Shown here one piece after another: positions 5,865 to 13,260 of a DNA stretch of 14,396 bases; position 1 is the first letter of the stretch, and every line of letters starts with the position of its first letter. This DNA comes from Limnohabitans sp. Its GTDB lineage: Bacteria; Pseudomonadota; Gammaproteobacteria; Burkholderiales; Burkholderiaceae_C. Location: NCBI GenBank assembly GCA_021731425.1, contig JAKFXJ010000004.1, positions 1 to 14,396 on the forward strand, read 5' to 3'. The notes under the pieces are model-generated. The model was not told the origin of the DNA, made no database searches, and saw only the letters and a list, made by a program, of their open reading frames with translations. Position numbers and translations under genes: made by a program.

Positions 5865-8849
5865 TCAGCCCAAGCGTTGCAGTTGCTGGCGGATTTTGTC
5901 GAGTGTGGCCCCAAAGTCGGCCACGCGCTTTTTGGTTTCGTCGAGCACGGCTTGCGGGGCCTTGGCCACAAAGGCCTCATTGCCCAGTTTGGCATTGGCC
6001 TTGGTGATTTCACCTTCGAGGCGGGCCACTTCCTTGCCCAAGCGGATTTTCTCTGCGGCCGCATCCACTTCGATGAACAGGCACAAACGCGCTTCACCCA
6101 CCACGGCCACAGGCGCGGCCTGAGCGGCCGCGATCCACTCAGCCTCGGTGTCAAAGACTTTCACTTCGCTCAGCTTGGCCAGCGATTGCAGCACGGGCGC
6201 TGCGCTTTGCATGAAGGCGGTGTCGCCCAGAACATACAGGGGCATGCGGGTCGAGGGGGAGACGTTCATCTCGCCGCGCAAGTTCCGGCAAGCGTCCACC
6301 AGGGTTTTGAGCTTGGCCACATGGGCTTCGGCGGCTGGGTCGATGCGCTCGGGCTGGCTTACAGGGTAGGCCGAGATGCTGACCGACTCGCCCGAACGGC
6401 CCGCGACCACCGACACTTTTTGCCAAAGCTCTTCGGTGATGAAGGGGATGATGGGGTGCGCCAAACGCATGATGGTCTCGAGCGTGCGGATCAAGGTGCG
6501 GCGGGTGGCGCGTTGTTGTGCGTCGTTGCCGGTGTTGATCTGCACCTTGGCGATTTCGAGGTACCAGTCGCAGAAATCGTTCCACACAAAGTCATAGATT
6601 GTGTTGGCTACGTTGTCCAGGCGGTACTCGGCAAAGCCTTTGGCCACCTCGGCCTCGACGCGTTGCAGCTGCGAGCTGATCCAGCGGTCTGCTTGGCTGA
6701 AGGCCAAGTAGCCATGCACCGGGCCGCCTACCTCGCATTCGGCTTTGGTGTGTTCTTTCAGGCCGCAGTCTTGGCCTTCACAGTTCATCAGCACAAAGCG
6801 GGTGGCGTTCCAGAGCTTGTTGCAGAAGTTGCGGTAACCCTCGCAGCGCTTGGAGTCGAAGTTGATGCTGCGGCCCAGCGTGGCCAGCGACGCAAACGTG
6901 AAGCGCAGGGCGTCGGCGCCATAGGCCGGAATGCCTTCGGGGAATTCTTTTTCGGTTTGTTTTCGGACCTTGGGCGCGGTCTCGGGTTTGCGCAGGCCTT
7001 GGGTGCGTTTGTCAAGCAGCGGCTCGAGCGTGATGCCGTCGATCAGGTCAACCGGGTCGAGCACGTTGCCTTCAGACTTGCTCATCTTCTTGCCTTGGGC
7101 ATCGAGCACCAGGCCGTGGATGTAGACGTGTTTGAAGGGCACTTTGCCGGTGAAGTGGATGGTCATCATGATCATCCGGGCGACCCAGAAGAAGATGATG
7201 TCGTAGCCGGTCACCAAAACGGAAGACGGCAGGTAGAGGTCGTAGTCTGTTCCGCTGGCGAGCGTGCCGGACTCGGCCTTGCTCCCACTCGCTTCGCTCG
7301 CAATGTCGCTGCGCCCGTTTCCGGCACGCTCGCCAGCTGCGTTGTGGGGCCAACCCATTGTTGAGAAGGGGACTAGGGCGCTGGAGTACCAAGTGTCCAG
7401 CACGTCTTCGTCGCGCTTGAGCGTTTTGCCGGGGGCTTGGGCCTGTGCTTCGGCTTCGTTGCGGGCCACATACACCTTGCCGTCTTCGTCGTACCAGGCG
7501 GGAATCTGGTGGCCCCACCAGAGTTGGCGCGAGATGCACCAGTCGGTGATGTTGTTCATCCACTGGTTGTAGGTGTTGACCCAGTTCTCGGGCACAAAGC
7601 TCACTTGGCCAGACTGCACCGCGTCGATGGCTTTTTGGGCAATGCTCTTTCCGGTGGCATCGCCTTGGCCCACTTGGTTCATGGCCACGAACCACTGGTC
7701 GGTCAACATGGGCTCGATCACCTGGCCAGTGCGGGCGCAGCGGGGCACCATGAGTTTGTGTTTTTTCACCTCGACCAAAGCGCCTGCAGCTTCGAGGTCG
7801 GCCACCACGGCCTTGCGGGCCACAAAGCGGTCGAGGCCTTGGTATTTCTCGGGGGCGTTGCTGTTGATGGTTGCGTCCAAGTTCAAGACACAGATCATCT
7901 CCAGCTTGTGGCGCTGGCCGACTTGGTAGTCGTTGGTGTCGTGGGCGGGCGTGACCTTGACCACGCCTGTGCCGAAGTCTTTGTCCACGTAATCGTCGGC
8001 GATCACGGGGATGGTGCGGCCGCAAAGTGGCAGATTGACCTGTTGGCCAATCAGGTGTTTGTAGCGCTCGTCTTCGGGGTGCACCATCACGGCCACGTCG
8101 CCCAGCAGGGTTTCGGGGCGGGTGGTGGCGACAGTCACACTGCCGGACCCGTCCACCAAGTCGTAACGGATGTGCCACATCGAGCCGTCTTCTTCGGCGC
8201 TTTCCACTTCCAGGTCAGACACCGCGCTTTGCAGCACCGGGTCCCAGTTCACCAAGCGTTTGCCACGGTAAATCAGGCCTTGTTCATACAGCTGCACAAA
8301 GGTCTCGGTCACGGTTTTGGACAGCTTGGGGTCCATCGTGAAGTATTCGCGGCTCCAGTCCACGCTGTCGCCCATGCGGCGCATCTGGCTGGTGATGGTG
8401 CTGCCCGATTCCTCTTTCCACTCCCAGACCTTGCTCACAAAGTTCTTGCGGGCTTCGGCAGGCGTGGGGCCCATGTCGTGGCGGCTGATGCCCTTGGCTT
8501 GCAGCTGCCGCTCCACAACGATTTGGGTGGCAATGCCCGCGTGGTCAGTGCCCGGAATCCAGGCCGTGTTGAAACCCATCATTCGGTGGTAGCGGGTCAA
8601 CGAGTCCATGATGGTCTGGTTGAACGCGTGGCCCATGTGCAGCGTGCCCGTCACGTTGGGTGGTGGCAGTTGGATGGCAAAAGCCGGTGCGCCGTCTTTG
8701 GGCGCCTGAGTGCCTCTAAAACCGGCCACGCCGTAGCCGCGTTTTTCCCACTCGGGGCCCCAATGGGCTTCCAGCGCAGCGGGTTCAAACGATTTGGACA
8801 GGCTCTCAAGGCCGGGCTGTGTGACCGGGGTGGCGGGTGCGTTGCTCAT
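5865..8849 (-). CDS. valS: Valyl-tRNA synthetase with a 28-residue in-frame insertion
   Basis: This class I synthetase charges tRNA-Val. The protein has 994 residues against about 950 in E. coli. The HIGH motif is H71-M-G-H74 in [16 protein letters not shown], and KMSKS is at 588-592 ([12 protein letters not shown]). The editing (CP1) domain lies between them, the anticodon-binding domain follows, and the C-terminus from about residue 925 is the charged coiled coil usual for ValRS. Residues 505-532 (AGERAGN...GTLAS) have low complexity and are encoded exactly by an inverted-repeat element at 7254-7337. They fall between MGWPHNA and [23 protein letters not shown], two conserved catalytic-domain segments that would join cleanly without them. 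No strong Shine-Dalgarno is visible. The frame is intact and all motifs are present, so the enzyme is presumably active. Confidence 0.97.
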   Translation of the reverse strand: MSNAPATPVTQPGLESLSKSFEPAALEAHWGPEWEKRGYGVAGFRGTQAPKDGAPAFAIQLPPPNVTGTLHMGHAFNQTIMDSLTRYHRMMGFNTAWIPGTDHAGIATQIVVERQLQAKGISRHDMGPTPAEARKNFVSKVWEWKEESGSTITSQMRRMGDSVDWSREYFTMDPKLSKTVTETFVQLYEQGLIYRGKRLVNWDPVLQSAVSDLEVESAEEDGSMWHIRYDLVDGSGSVTVATTRPETLLGDVAVMVHPEDERYKHLIGQQVNLPLCGRTIPVIADDYVDKDFGTGVVKVTPAHDTNDYQVGQRHKLEMICVLNLDATINSNAPEKYQGLDRFVARKAVVADLEAAGALVEVKKHKLMVPRCARTGQVIEPMLTDQWFVAMNQVGQGDATGKSIAQKAIDAVQSGQVSFVPENWVNTYNQWMNNITDWCISRQLWWGHQIPAWYDEDGKVYVARNEAEAQAQAPGKTLKRDEDVLDTWYSSALVPFSTMGWPHNAAGERAGNGRSDIASEASGSKAESGTLASGTDYDLYLPSSVLVTGYDIIFFWVARMIMMTIHFTGKVPFKHVYIHGLVLDAQGKKMSKSEGNVLDPVDLIDGITLEPLLDKRTQGLRKPETAPKVRKQTEKEFPEGIPAYGADALRFTFASLATLGRSINFDSKRCEGYRNFCNKLWNATRFVLMNCEGQDCGLKEHTKAECEVGGPVHGYLAFSQADRWISSQLQRVEAEVAKGFAEYRLDNVANTIYDFVWNDFCDWYLEIAKVQINTGNDAQQRATRRTLIRTLETIMRLAHPIIPFITEELWQKVSVVAGRSGESVSISAYPVSQPERIDPAAEAHVAKLKTLVDACRNLRGEMNVSPSTRMPLYVLGDTAFMQSAAPVLQSLAKLSEVKVFDTEAEWIAAAQAAPVAVVGEARLCLFIEVDAAAEKIRLGKEVARLEGEITKANAKLGNEAFVAKAPQAVLDETKKRVADFGATLDKIRQQLQRLG
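7254..7337. repeat. 84-bp palindromic element inserted in frame in valS
   Basis: Perfect 18-bp inverted repeats (7254-7271 GCTGGCGAGCGTGCCGGA and 7320-7337) flank a 48-bp core containing the CTCGCTTCGCTCGC motif. The total length is 84 bp, exactly 28 codons (505-532 of ValRS), so the reading frame is preserved. The encoded peptide is rich in Ala, Gly, Ser and Glu and falls in a loop. The design resembles protein-coding palindromic elements such as the Rickettsia RPEs, though I cannot link it to a named family. No transposase is present, so any mobility would depend on other factors. Confidence 0.85.
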
Positions 8850-9167
8850 GGCGGGGTCTTTTTGAAAAAGAAAGCGGCTTTTCGAGTGCCGCGCAAGACC
8901 GTTGAGGTCTGTAGGGTTGGGCTGATTTTACCCAGCCGGCCTGTACTTTCTTCTTTGGAGCCGGGGTTTGCTCTCCTGCTGGTGTTCTCCAGGTCAGGAT
9001 AAACCCGGGGGTGGTTGTTGATGGCGATCAACTTTCAGTCTTGATAGCCTTGCTAAATCCATCCCATTGCATCAATCTATTTGGAAACTGATGGGTTTCG
9101 GTCTAACCTGATGGTTCTCTGGCGATCCTGCCAGGGCAATCAACTCATAACCCGCAAGGAGATATCC
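8850..9167. other. Divergent intergenic region between valS (-) and the rubrerythrin gene (+)
   Basis: These 318 bases should hold the promoters of both directions. I find no gene: the short open frames carry no family signal or ribosome-binding site. The clearest structure is the palindrome at 9018-9033. A TTGATA at 9042-9047 could be a -35 hexamer for the rubrerythrin gene, but no -10 at normal spacing convinces me. Confidence 0.5.
9018..9033. promoter_or_regulatory. Possible operator: GTTGAT-GGCG-ATCAAC palindrome
   Basis: A perfect 6-bp inverted repeat with a 4-nt centre lies 134 bases upstream of the rubrerythrin ATG in the divergent valS/rubrerythrin spacer. Its size suits a dimeric regulator site, and no T-tract follows it. 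Short palindromes occur by chance, and I do not recognise the sequence as a known binding box. Confidence 0.2.
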
Positions 9168-9590
9168 ATGGCAGCACTCAAAGGCTCGCGCACGGAACAA
9201 TGCCTGAAGGACGCCTTCGCAGGCGAATCCCAGGCCAACCGTCGCTATTTGTACTTCGCGAACAAAGCTGACGTTGAAGGTCAGAACGACGTGGCAGCCC
9301 TGTTCCGTTCTACCGCTGAAGGTGAAACAGGTCACGCCCACGGCCACCTGGAATTCCTGGAGCAATCCGGCGATCCAGCCACCGGCATGCCCATCGGCTC
9401 GACACGCGACAACCTGGCTTCGGCTGTGGCTGGCGAAACCCACGAGTACACCGACATGTACCCCGGCATGGCCAAGACCGCTCGTGAAGAGGGTTTTGAC
9501 GAAATCGCCGACTGGTTCGAGACCCTGGCCAAGGCTGAGCGTTCACACGCCAACCGTTACCAGAAAGCCTTGAACGAATTGGTGGATTGA
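9168..9590 (+). CDS. Rubrerythrin-family diiron protein lacking the rubredoxin domain
   Basis: The start ATG 9168 is fixed by an ideal AAGGAG seven bases upstream. The product has 140 residues. The ferritin-like four-helix diiron site is complete: E20 ([12 protein letters not shown]), E53 and H56 (EGETGH), E90 and E93 (AGETHEY), E124 and H127 (KAERSH). Rubrerythrins reduce hydrogen peroxide in the cytoplasm. Classical ones end in a rubredoxin FeCys4 domain; here the chain stops after the diiron domain and has only one Cys (C12), so electrons must come from another protein. The two downstream genes, an Fe-S oxidoreductase and a DUF3501 protein, are candidates for partners. A hairpin terminator follows directly, so the gene can be expressed at a higher level than, or separately from, its neighbours. 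Confidence 0.93.
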   Translation: MAALKGSRTEQCLKDAFAGESQANRRYLYFANKADVEGQNDVAALFRSTAEGETGHAHGHLEFLEQSGDPATGMPIGSTRDNLASAVAGETHEYTDMYPGMAKTAREEGFDEIADWFETLAKAERSHANRYQKALNELVD

Positions 9591-9607
9591 TTCCCCCGGT
9601 CCGTGAG

Positions 9608-9638
9608 CCCGCTGCACCGCAAGGCGCAGCGGGTTTTT
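9608..9638 (+). terminator. Rho-independent terminator after the rubrerythrin gene
   Basis: A perfect 8-bp GC-rich stem pairs 9608-9615 (CCCGCTGC) with 9626-9633 (GCAGCGGG) and is followed by TTTTT at 9634-9638. It lies 17 bases after the rubrerythrin stop and 61 bases before the next start codon. The downstream genes therefore depend on read-through or on a promoter in 9639-9690. Confidence 0.85.
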
Positions 9639-9699
9639 CTCAAGGTTCTGGCGGCAGAGTCTTTAGAAAAACCCCATAAAAATCCCCAAGGAGCACAAC

Positions 9700-11049
9700 A
9701 TGGCCAAAGAAGGCAACCTCGAAGCCCCGACACGACACGCCCTCGGCTGGGAGAGCCCCGACTTCTACAACGAAGAAAAGTGCTTCGACGAACTCGAGCG
9801 CATTTTTGACATTTGCCACGGCTGCCGCCGCTGTGTGAGCCTGTGCAATTCCTTTCCCACCTTGTTCGACTTGGTAGACGAGTCCAGCACCATGGAAGTG
9901 GATGGTGTGGACAAGAAGGATTACTGGAAAGTGGTGGACCAGTGCTTCATGTGCGACCTGTGCTACATGACCAAGTGCCCCTACACCCCGCCCCACGAGT
10001 GGAACCTGGACTTCCCGCACACCATGCTGCGGGCCAAGGCCATCAAGTTCAAAAAAGGCGAAGTGGGCGCGGCCGAAAAGTTTTTGGCCTCCACCGACAC
10101 CCACGGCTCGTTTGCGGGCATCCCGATCGTGGTGCAGGCCGTCAACGCCCTGAACAAGACCGAAGCGGCACGCAGCGTCATGGAAAGTGTGGCGGGCGTA
10201 GACAAAAACGCTTGGTTGCCTTCTTTGGCAACTCAAAAGTTCCGCTCCAGCGCCCCAGATGCCAAGGCTTCCAAAGTGGTGGATGGCGAAAAAACACCGG
10301 GCAAAGTGGCAATCTATTCCACCTGCTACATCAACTACAACGAGCCGGGCATCGGCCATGATCTGCTGAAGATCCTCGACCACAACGACATCCCGTATGT
10401 GCTGGTCGAGAAAGAAAAATGCTGCGGCATGCCCAAGCTCGAGCTGGGTGACCTGGACTCGGTCAAGGACTCCAAAGAAGCCAACATCCCGGTGCTGGCC
10501 AAGTACGCCAAAGACGGCTTTGCCATCATGGCGGCGGTGCCCAGCTGCGCCTTGATGTTCAAGCAGGAAATCCCGCTGATGTTCCCCGATTGCGCCGACA
10601 CCCAGTTGGTCAAAGAAGCCATGTGGGACCCGTTTGAATACTTCATGGCCCGCAAGCGCGATGGCTTGCTCAAGACCGAATTCCCGCAAAAACTGGGCAA
10701 TGTGAGTTACCAAATTCCTTGCCATGGCCGAGTGCAAAACATCGGCAAAAAAACCGAGGAAATGCTCAAGATGATCCCGAACACCGAGATCAATACCATC
10801 GAGCGCTGCTCGGGTCATGCCGGTACCTATGGTGTGAAAAAAGGCTCACACGAGATGGCGATGAAGATCGGCAAACCCGTGTTCAAGGCCATGGCCACCA
10901 TGAAAGACGGCTCCAAGCCCGACTTCATCAGCTCCGACTGCCCGCTGGGCGGCCACCACATTGCCCAGGGCTTTGAGGTCAACGGCCTCGGTGCCCCCGA
11001 ACTGAACCACCCCTTGACCTTGGTGCGCAAAGCCTACGGTCTCAAATAA
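9700..11049 (+). CDS. Fe-S oxidoreductase with two CCG domains (GlpC / heterodisulfide-reductase subunit-like)
   Basis: The product is 449 residues, with AAGGAG seven bases before the ATG. Two ferredoxin-type 4Fe-4S motifs are at the N-terminus: C39-x2-C42-x2-C45-x3-C49 and C82-x2-C85-x2-C88-x4-C93-P. Two cysteine-rich CCG-type domains follow. The first ends in C241-C242-G-M-P. The second has IPCHGRVQNIG and ends in C370-S-G-H, lacking the paired Cys. No membrane segment is seen, so it is probably a soluble or peripherally bound electron-transfer subunit, as in GlpC or HdrD-type proteins. No glycerol-3-phosphate dehydrogenase or heterodisulfide-reductase partner is nearby. The neighbours are a rubrerythrin upstream and a DUF3501 gene 11 bases downstream. 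I infer that it passes electrons within this set; the substrate is unknown. Confidence 0.88.
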   Translation: MAKEGNLEAPTRHALGWESPDFYNEEKCFDELERIFDICHGCRRCVSLCNSFPTLFDLVDESSTMEVDGVDKKDYWKVVDQCFMCDLCYMTKCPYTPPHEWNLDFPHTMLRAKAIKFKKGEVGAAEKFLASTDTHGSFAGIPIVVQAVNALNKTEAARSVMESVAGVDKNAWLPSLATQKFRSSAPDAKASKVVDGEKTPGKVAIYSTCYINYNEPGIGHDLLKILDHNDIPYVLVEKEKCCGMPKLELGDLDSVKDSKEANIPVLAKYAKDGFAIMAAVPSCALMFKQEIPLMFPDCADTQLVKEAMWDPFEYFMARKRDGLLKTEFPQKLGNVSYQIPCHGRVQNIGKKTEEMLKMIPNTEINTIERCSGHAGTYGVKKGSHEMAMKIGKPVFKAMATMKDGSKPDFISSDCPLGGHHIAQGFEVNGLGAPELNHPLTLVRKAYGLK

Positions 11050-11060
11050 GGAACACTGTC

Positions 11061-11651
11061 ATGCAACTGACCGGAAAAATCACCCCCGAGACCCTGATGA
11101 CTTTGGAGGCCTACACCAAGTGGCGCAAGGTTCACAAGCCTGAAGTCATCGCCCACCGCAAGCTGCGCAGCGTGCAGCTGGGTGAGCACATCAATGTGCA
11201 GTTTGAGAGCGAAACCACCATCCGCTACCAAATTCAAGAGATGCTGCGCATCGAAAAAGTCTTTGAAGAAGAAGGCATCTTGCAAGAGATCGACGCGTAT
11301 GCCCCGCTGGTGCCGGACGGCAGCAACTGGAAAGCCACCATGATGATCGAGTACACCGACATCAACGAACGCCGCCGCGAGCTGGCCAAGCTGATCGGCG
11401 TGGAAGACCGCATGTTTGTGGAGGTGGAAGGCCACGGCCGCGTGTATGCCATTGCCGATGAAGACTTGGACCGCGAAACCGATGAGAAGACCTCAGCGGT
11501 TCACTTTCTCCGATTTGAGTTGAAGCCAGTCATGTGCGCTGCCATCAAGGCGGGGGCGGGTGTCAAGCTCGGTTGCGATCACACCCACTATCCTTCACAC
11601 ATCGACATGGCCCCTGACACATTGGCCAGCCTGGCTGGCGACTTGAAATAA
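11061..11651 (+). CDS. DUF3501 family protein
   Basis: The 196-residue product is recognised as DUF3501 by its overall sequence and its place after a CCG-domain Fe-S protein; no function is established. Visible features are a charged N-terminal part with RYQIQEMLRIEKVFEEEGI, a central NERRRELAKLIGVEDRMFVEVEG segment, and a C-terminal CDHTHYPSH stretch. In the last, C172, D173, H174, H176 and H180 could bind a metal; a further Cys is C159. No signal peptide or membrane segment is seen. AAGGA precedes the ATG, and the gene starts 11 bases after the Fe-S oxidoreductase stop, so the two form an operon. It is convergent with the next gene, 9 bases apart, with no clear hairpin between them. Confidence 0.88.
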   Translation: MQLTGKITPETLMTLEAYTKWRKVHKPEVIAHRKLRSVQLGEHINVQFESETTIRYQIQEMLRIEKVFEEEGILQEIDAYAPLVPDGSNWKATMMIEYTDINERRRELAKLIGVEDRMFVEVEGHGRVYAIADEDLDRETDEKTSAVHFLRFELKPVMCAAIKAGAGVKLGCDHTHYPSHIDMAPDTLASLAGDLK

Positions 11652-11660
11652 GTCTCGGCT

Positions 11661-12284
11661 TCAAAGACCCAGCAGCGCCGGGTCACCCTGGCCCAGGCGC
11701 AAGACTTGCGCGGGCTCATCGGTCATGTCTATCACGGTGGTGGCTTGCAAAGAGCAGGCCCCCGCGTCAATGACCGCACCCAGCTGGTGTTCCAGCCGTT
11801 CACGGATCTCCTGCGGGTCATTCAAAGGGTCATCCTCTGTGGGCATGATCAAAGTGGCCGCCAGCAACGGCGCACCATGCAGGGACAGCAACTCTTGCAG
11901 CACTTTGTGTTCGGGCACGCGCAAGCCGATGGTTTTGCGTTGGGGGTGGCTCAGGCGGCGCGGCACTTCCTTGGTGGCTTCCAAAATGAAGGTGAAGGGC
12001 CCGGGCGTGGCTTGTTTGATGGCGCGAAACTGCCGGTTGTCCACCCGCGCATAGTTGGCCAACTCGCTCAGGTCGCGGCACAGCAGCGTCAGGTGGTGCT
12101 TGTCGTCCACGCCCCGGATGCGGCGCAGTTGGTCGGCGGCGTTTTTGTCGTCCAGATGGCAGACCAGGGCGTAGCTGGAGTCGGTGGGCACCGCCAGTAC
12201 TTTGCCTTGGTTGAGTAACTCCACCGCTTGCTTGAGCAGGCGGGCTTGGGGGTTGTCGGGATGAACGGTGAAAAACTGGGCCAT
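11661..12284 (-). CDS. yciO: YciO-type YrdC/Sua5-domain protein (threonylcarbamoyl-AMP synthase family)
   Basis: The start at 12284 gives 207 residues, close to E. coli YciO (206). The N-terminus MAQFFTVHPDNPQARLLKQA matches the YciO pattern. The YrdC-fold substrate region reads GKVLAVPTDSSYAL, followed by the CRDLSELANYARVDN and TPGPFTFILEATKEVPRR blocks and a TTVIDMTD end. The Sua5/TsaC family makes threonylcarbamoyl-AMP for the t6A base of tRNA. YciO is a paralogous branch that keeps the fold, and its cellular role is less certain. The frame stays open upstream into the transporter gene, but the conserved N-terminus fixes the start. No clear Shine-Dalgarno is visible. A PHP-domain gene two genes upstream recalls the E. 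coli yciV-yciO neighbourhood. Confidence 0.9.
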   Translation of the reverse strand: MAQFFTVHPDNPQARLLKQAVELLNQGKVLAVPTDSSYALVCHLDDKNAADQLRRIRGVDDKHHLTLLCRDLSELANYARVDNRQFRAIKQATPGPFTFILEATKEVPRRLSHPQRKTIGLRVPEHKVLQELLSLHGAPLLAATLIMPTEDDPLNDPQEIRERLEHQLGAVIDAGACSLQATTVIDMTDEPAQVLRLGQGDPALLGL

Positions 12285-12330
12285 GGGTGCGTGCTGGGTT
12301 GCCGGTGGTGATCGTTTGGAGGTAGATGGG

Positions 12331-12360
12331 GGCGAAGTCCCGCAGAGGAAGAGCTTCGCC
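12331..12360. repeat. Short inverted repeat between the transporter gene and yciO
   Basis: GGCGAAG (12331-12337) and CTTCGCC (12354-12360) form a perfect 7-bp stem around a 16-nt loop immediately after the transporter stop. No T-tract follows on the minus strand, so it is not a standard terminator. It may stabilise the upstream mRNA or modulate yciO, or it may be chance. Confidence 0.3.
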
Positions 12361-13260
12361 TCAGGATTCTGTCGGCTGGATGGCGATGCGGTTCTCGCGC
12401 ACGGTGAGCCAGGCCCCCAAAGCCCCACACAGGGCCACCAGACCCATGCCCACAAAGGTCCAATGGTCGGGCAGGTGGTTGAACACCACCCAGCCGCCCA
12501 ACACCGCAAAGCCGATCTGCGCGTACATATAAGGCGTGAGGGTGGCGGCCGGGGTTCTGCCATAAGCCAAGATGAGCAAAAAATGCCCGATCGAGGCCAG
12601 CACGCCCATGAGCAGCAACTGCAACCAGACGGTCCAATCTGCTGGCATTTCCCACACAAAGGGCAGCAGCAGCGTGGCCATGCCCGTGCCGATCCAGCCC
12701 GTGTAGAAGTGGGTGGTGATGGGGTCTTCGGTCTTGGCCATCTTGCTGGTCAATAGCTGAAAGCCTGAGTTCGTGCCCACCAGCATCAGCGGCAGGATCA
12801 CCGTCCAGTCAAAGTGCTGACTGCCAGGGCGGATGATGACCATCGTGCCGATGAAGCCGCCCAGCACCAGCAGCCAGCGCAGGGGGCGGATTTTTTCCTT
12901 CAGCATCCTGGCCGCCAGCAAGGTAATGATCAAAGGGGACAGCATCGAGATGGCAGTGAATTCGCCCACCGGCATGTATTTGAGGCTCAAAAAAGCCAAG
13001 ATACTGCAGGCAAACAGCAGCAGGCCACGGGCCAATTGGAAGCGGGGGTGTTCGGTCCTCAACACACGTCGGCCACGTCCCGGCCAGACCACCACCGTGG
13101 TGATGATCGCCTGGAGGGCGTAACGGAACCACAGCGCCACCAACACCGACAAGCCCGCACTGACATGCCGAGTGGTGGTGTCTAAGGTGGCAAAGCAGGC
13201 GGTGGCCAGGACCGCAAAGCCGATGCCTTGAAGGTTGGCGTGTCGGTGCGTCAGGTTCAC
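12361..13260 (-). CDS. DMT-superfamily (EamA) inner-membrane transporter
   Basis: The product is about 299 residues, almost entirely hydrophobic helices, consistent with ten membrane segments in two EamA repeats (about residues 12-137 and 150-285). Typical first-repeat features are the GIGFAVLATACFATLD helix, RYALQAIITTVVVW, ARGLLLFACSILAFLSLKYMP and ISMLSPLIITLLAARMLKEKI, the last being the conserved EamA end of a repeat. The family exports metabolites such as amino acids or nucleosides; the substrate cannot be read from sequence. I chose GTG 13260 because it overlaps the upstream stop (GTGA). A TTG at 13287 is the in-frame alternative. It lies between the PHP gene and yciO and is transcribed with them. 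Confidence 0.88.
   Translation of the reverse strand: MNLTHRHANLQGIGFAVLATACFATLDTTTRHVSAGLSVLVALWFRYALQAIITTVVVWPGRGRRVLRTEHPRFQLARGLLLFACSILAFLSLKYMPVGEFTAISMLSPLIITLLAARMLKEKIRPLRWLLVLGGFIGTMVIIRPGSQHFDWTVILPLMLVGTNSGFQLLTSKMAKTEDPITTHFYTGWIGTGMATLLLPFVWEMPADWTVWLQLLLMGVLASIGHFLLILAYGRTPAATLTPYMYAQIGFAVLGGWVVFNHLPDHWTFVGMGLVALCGALGAWLTVRENRIAIQPTES

Noticed and set aside
7280..7310. CRISPR-like or tandem repeat within the valS element (GCGA-GCGAA-GCGAG core)
   Set aside because: It is a short internal motif of one palindromic element. There is no repeat-spacer series anywhere in the window.
8905..8945. GGCTG/CAGCC hairpin upstream of valS as T-box or attenuator
   Set aside because: The stem is about 5 bp, there is no T-box sequence or terminator tract, and T-box control of valS is not expected in this group.
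5877..9002. Long plus-strand open frames opposite valS (5877-7364 and 7437-9002)
   Set aside because: They mirror the valS codons, are rich in His/Val/Gly/Leu with no domain pattern, and lie opposite a clear essential gene. They are typical shadow frames of GC-rich DNA.
9640..10818. 392-codon minus-strand open frame opposite the Fe-S oxidoreductase
   Set aside because: It is antisense to a gene with intact cysteine motifs, and its composition is that of a shadow frame.
12285..12659. N-terminal extension of the yciO frame into the transporter gene
   Set aside because: The YciO family starts at MAQFFTVHPDN (12284). The upstream codons are out-of-frame reading of the transporter gene.
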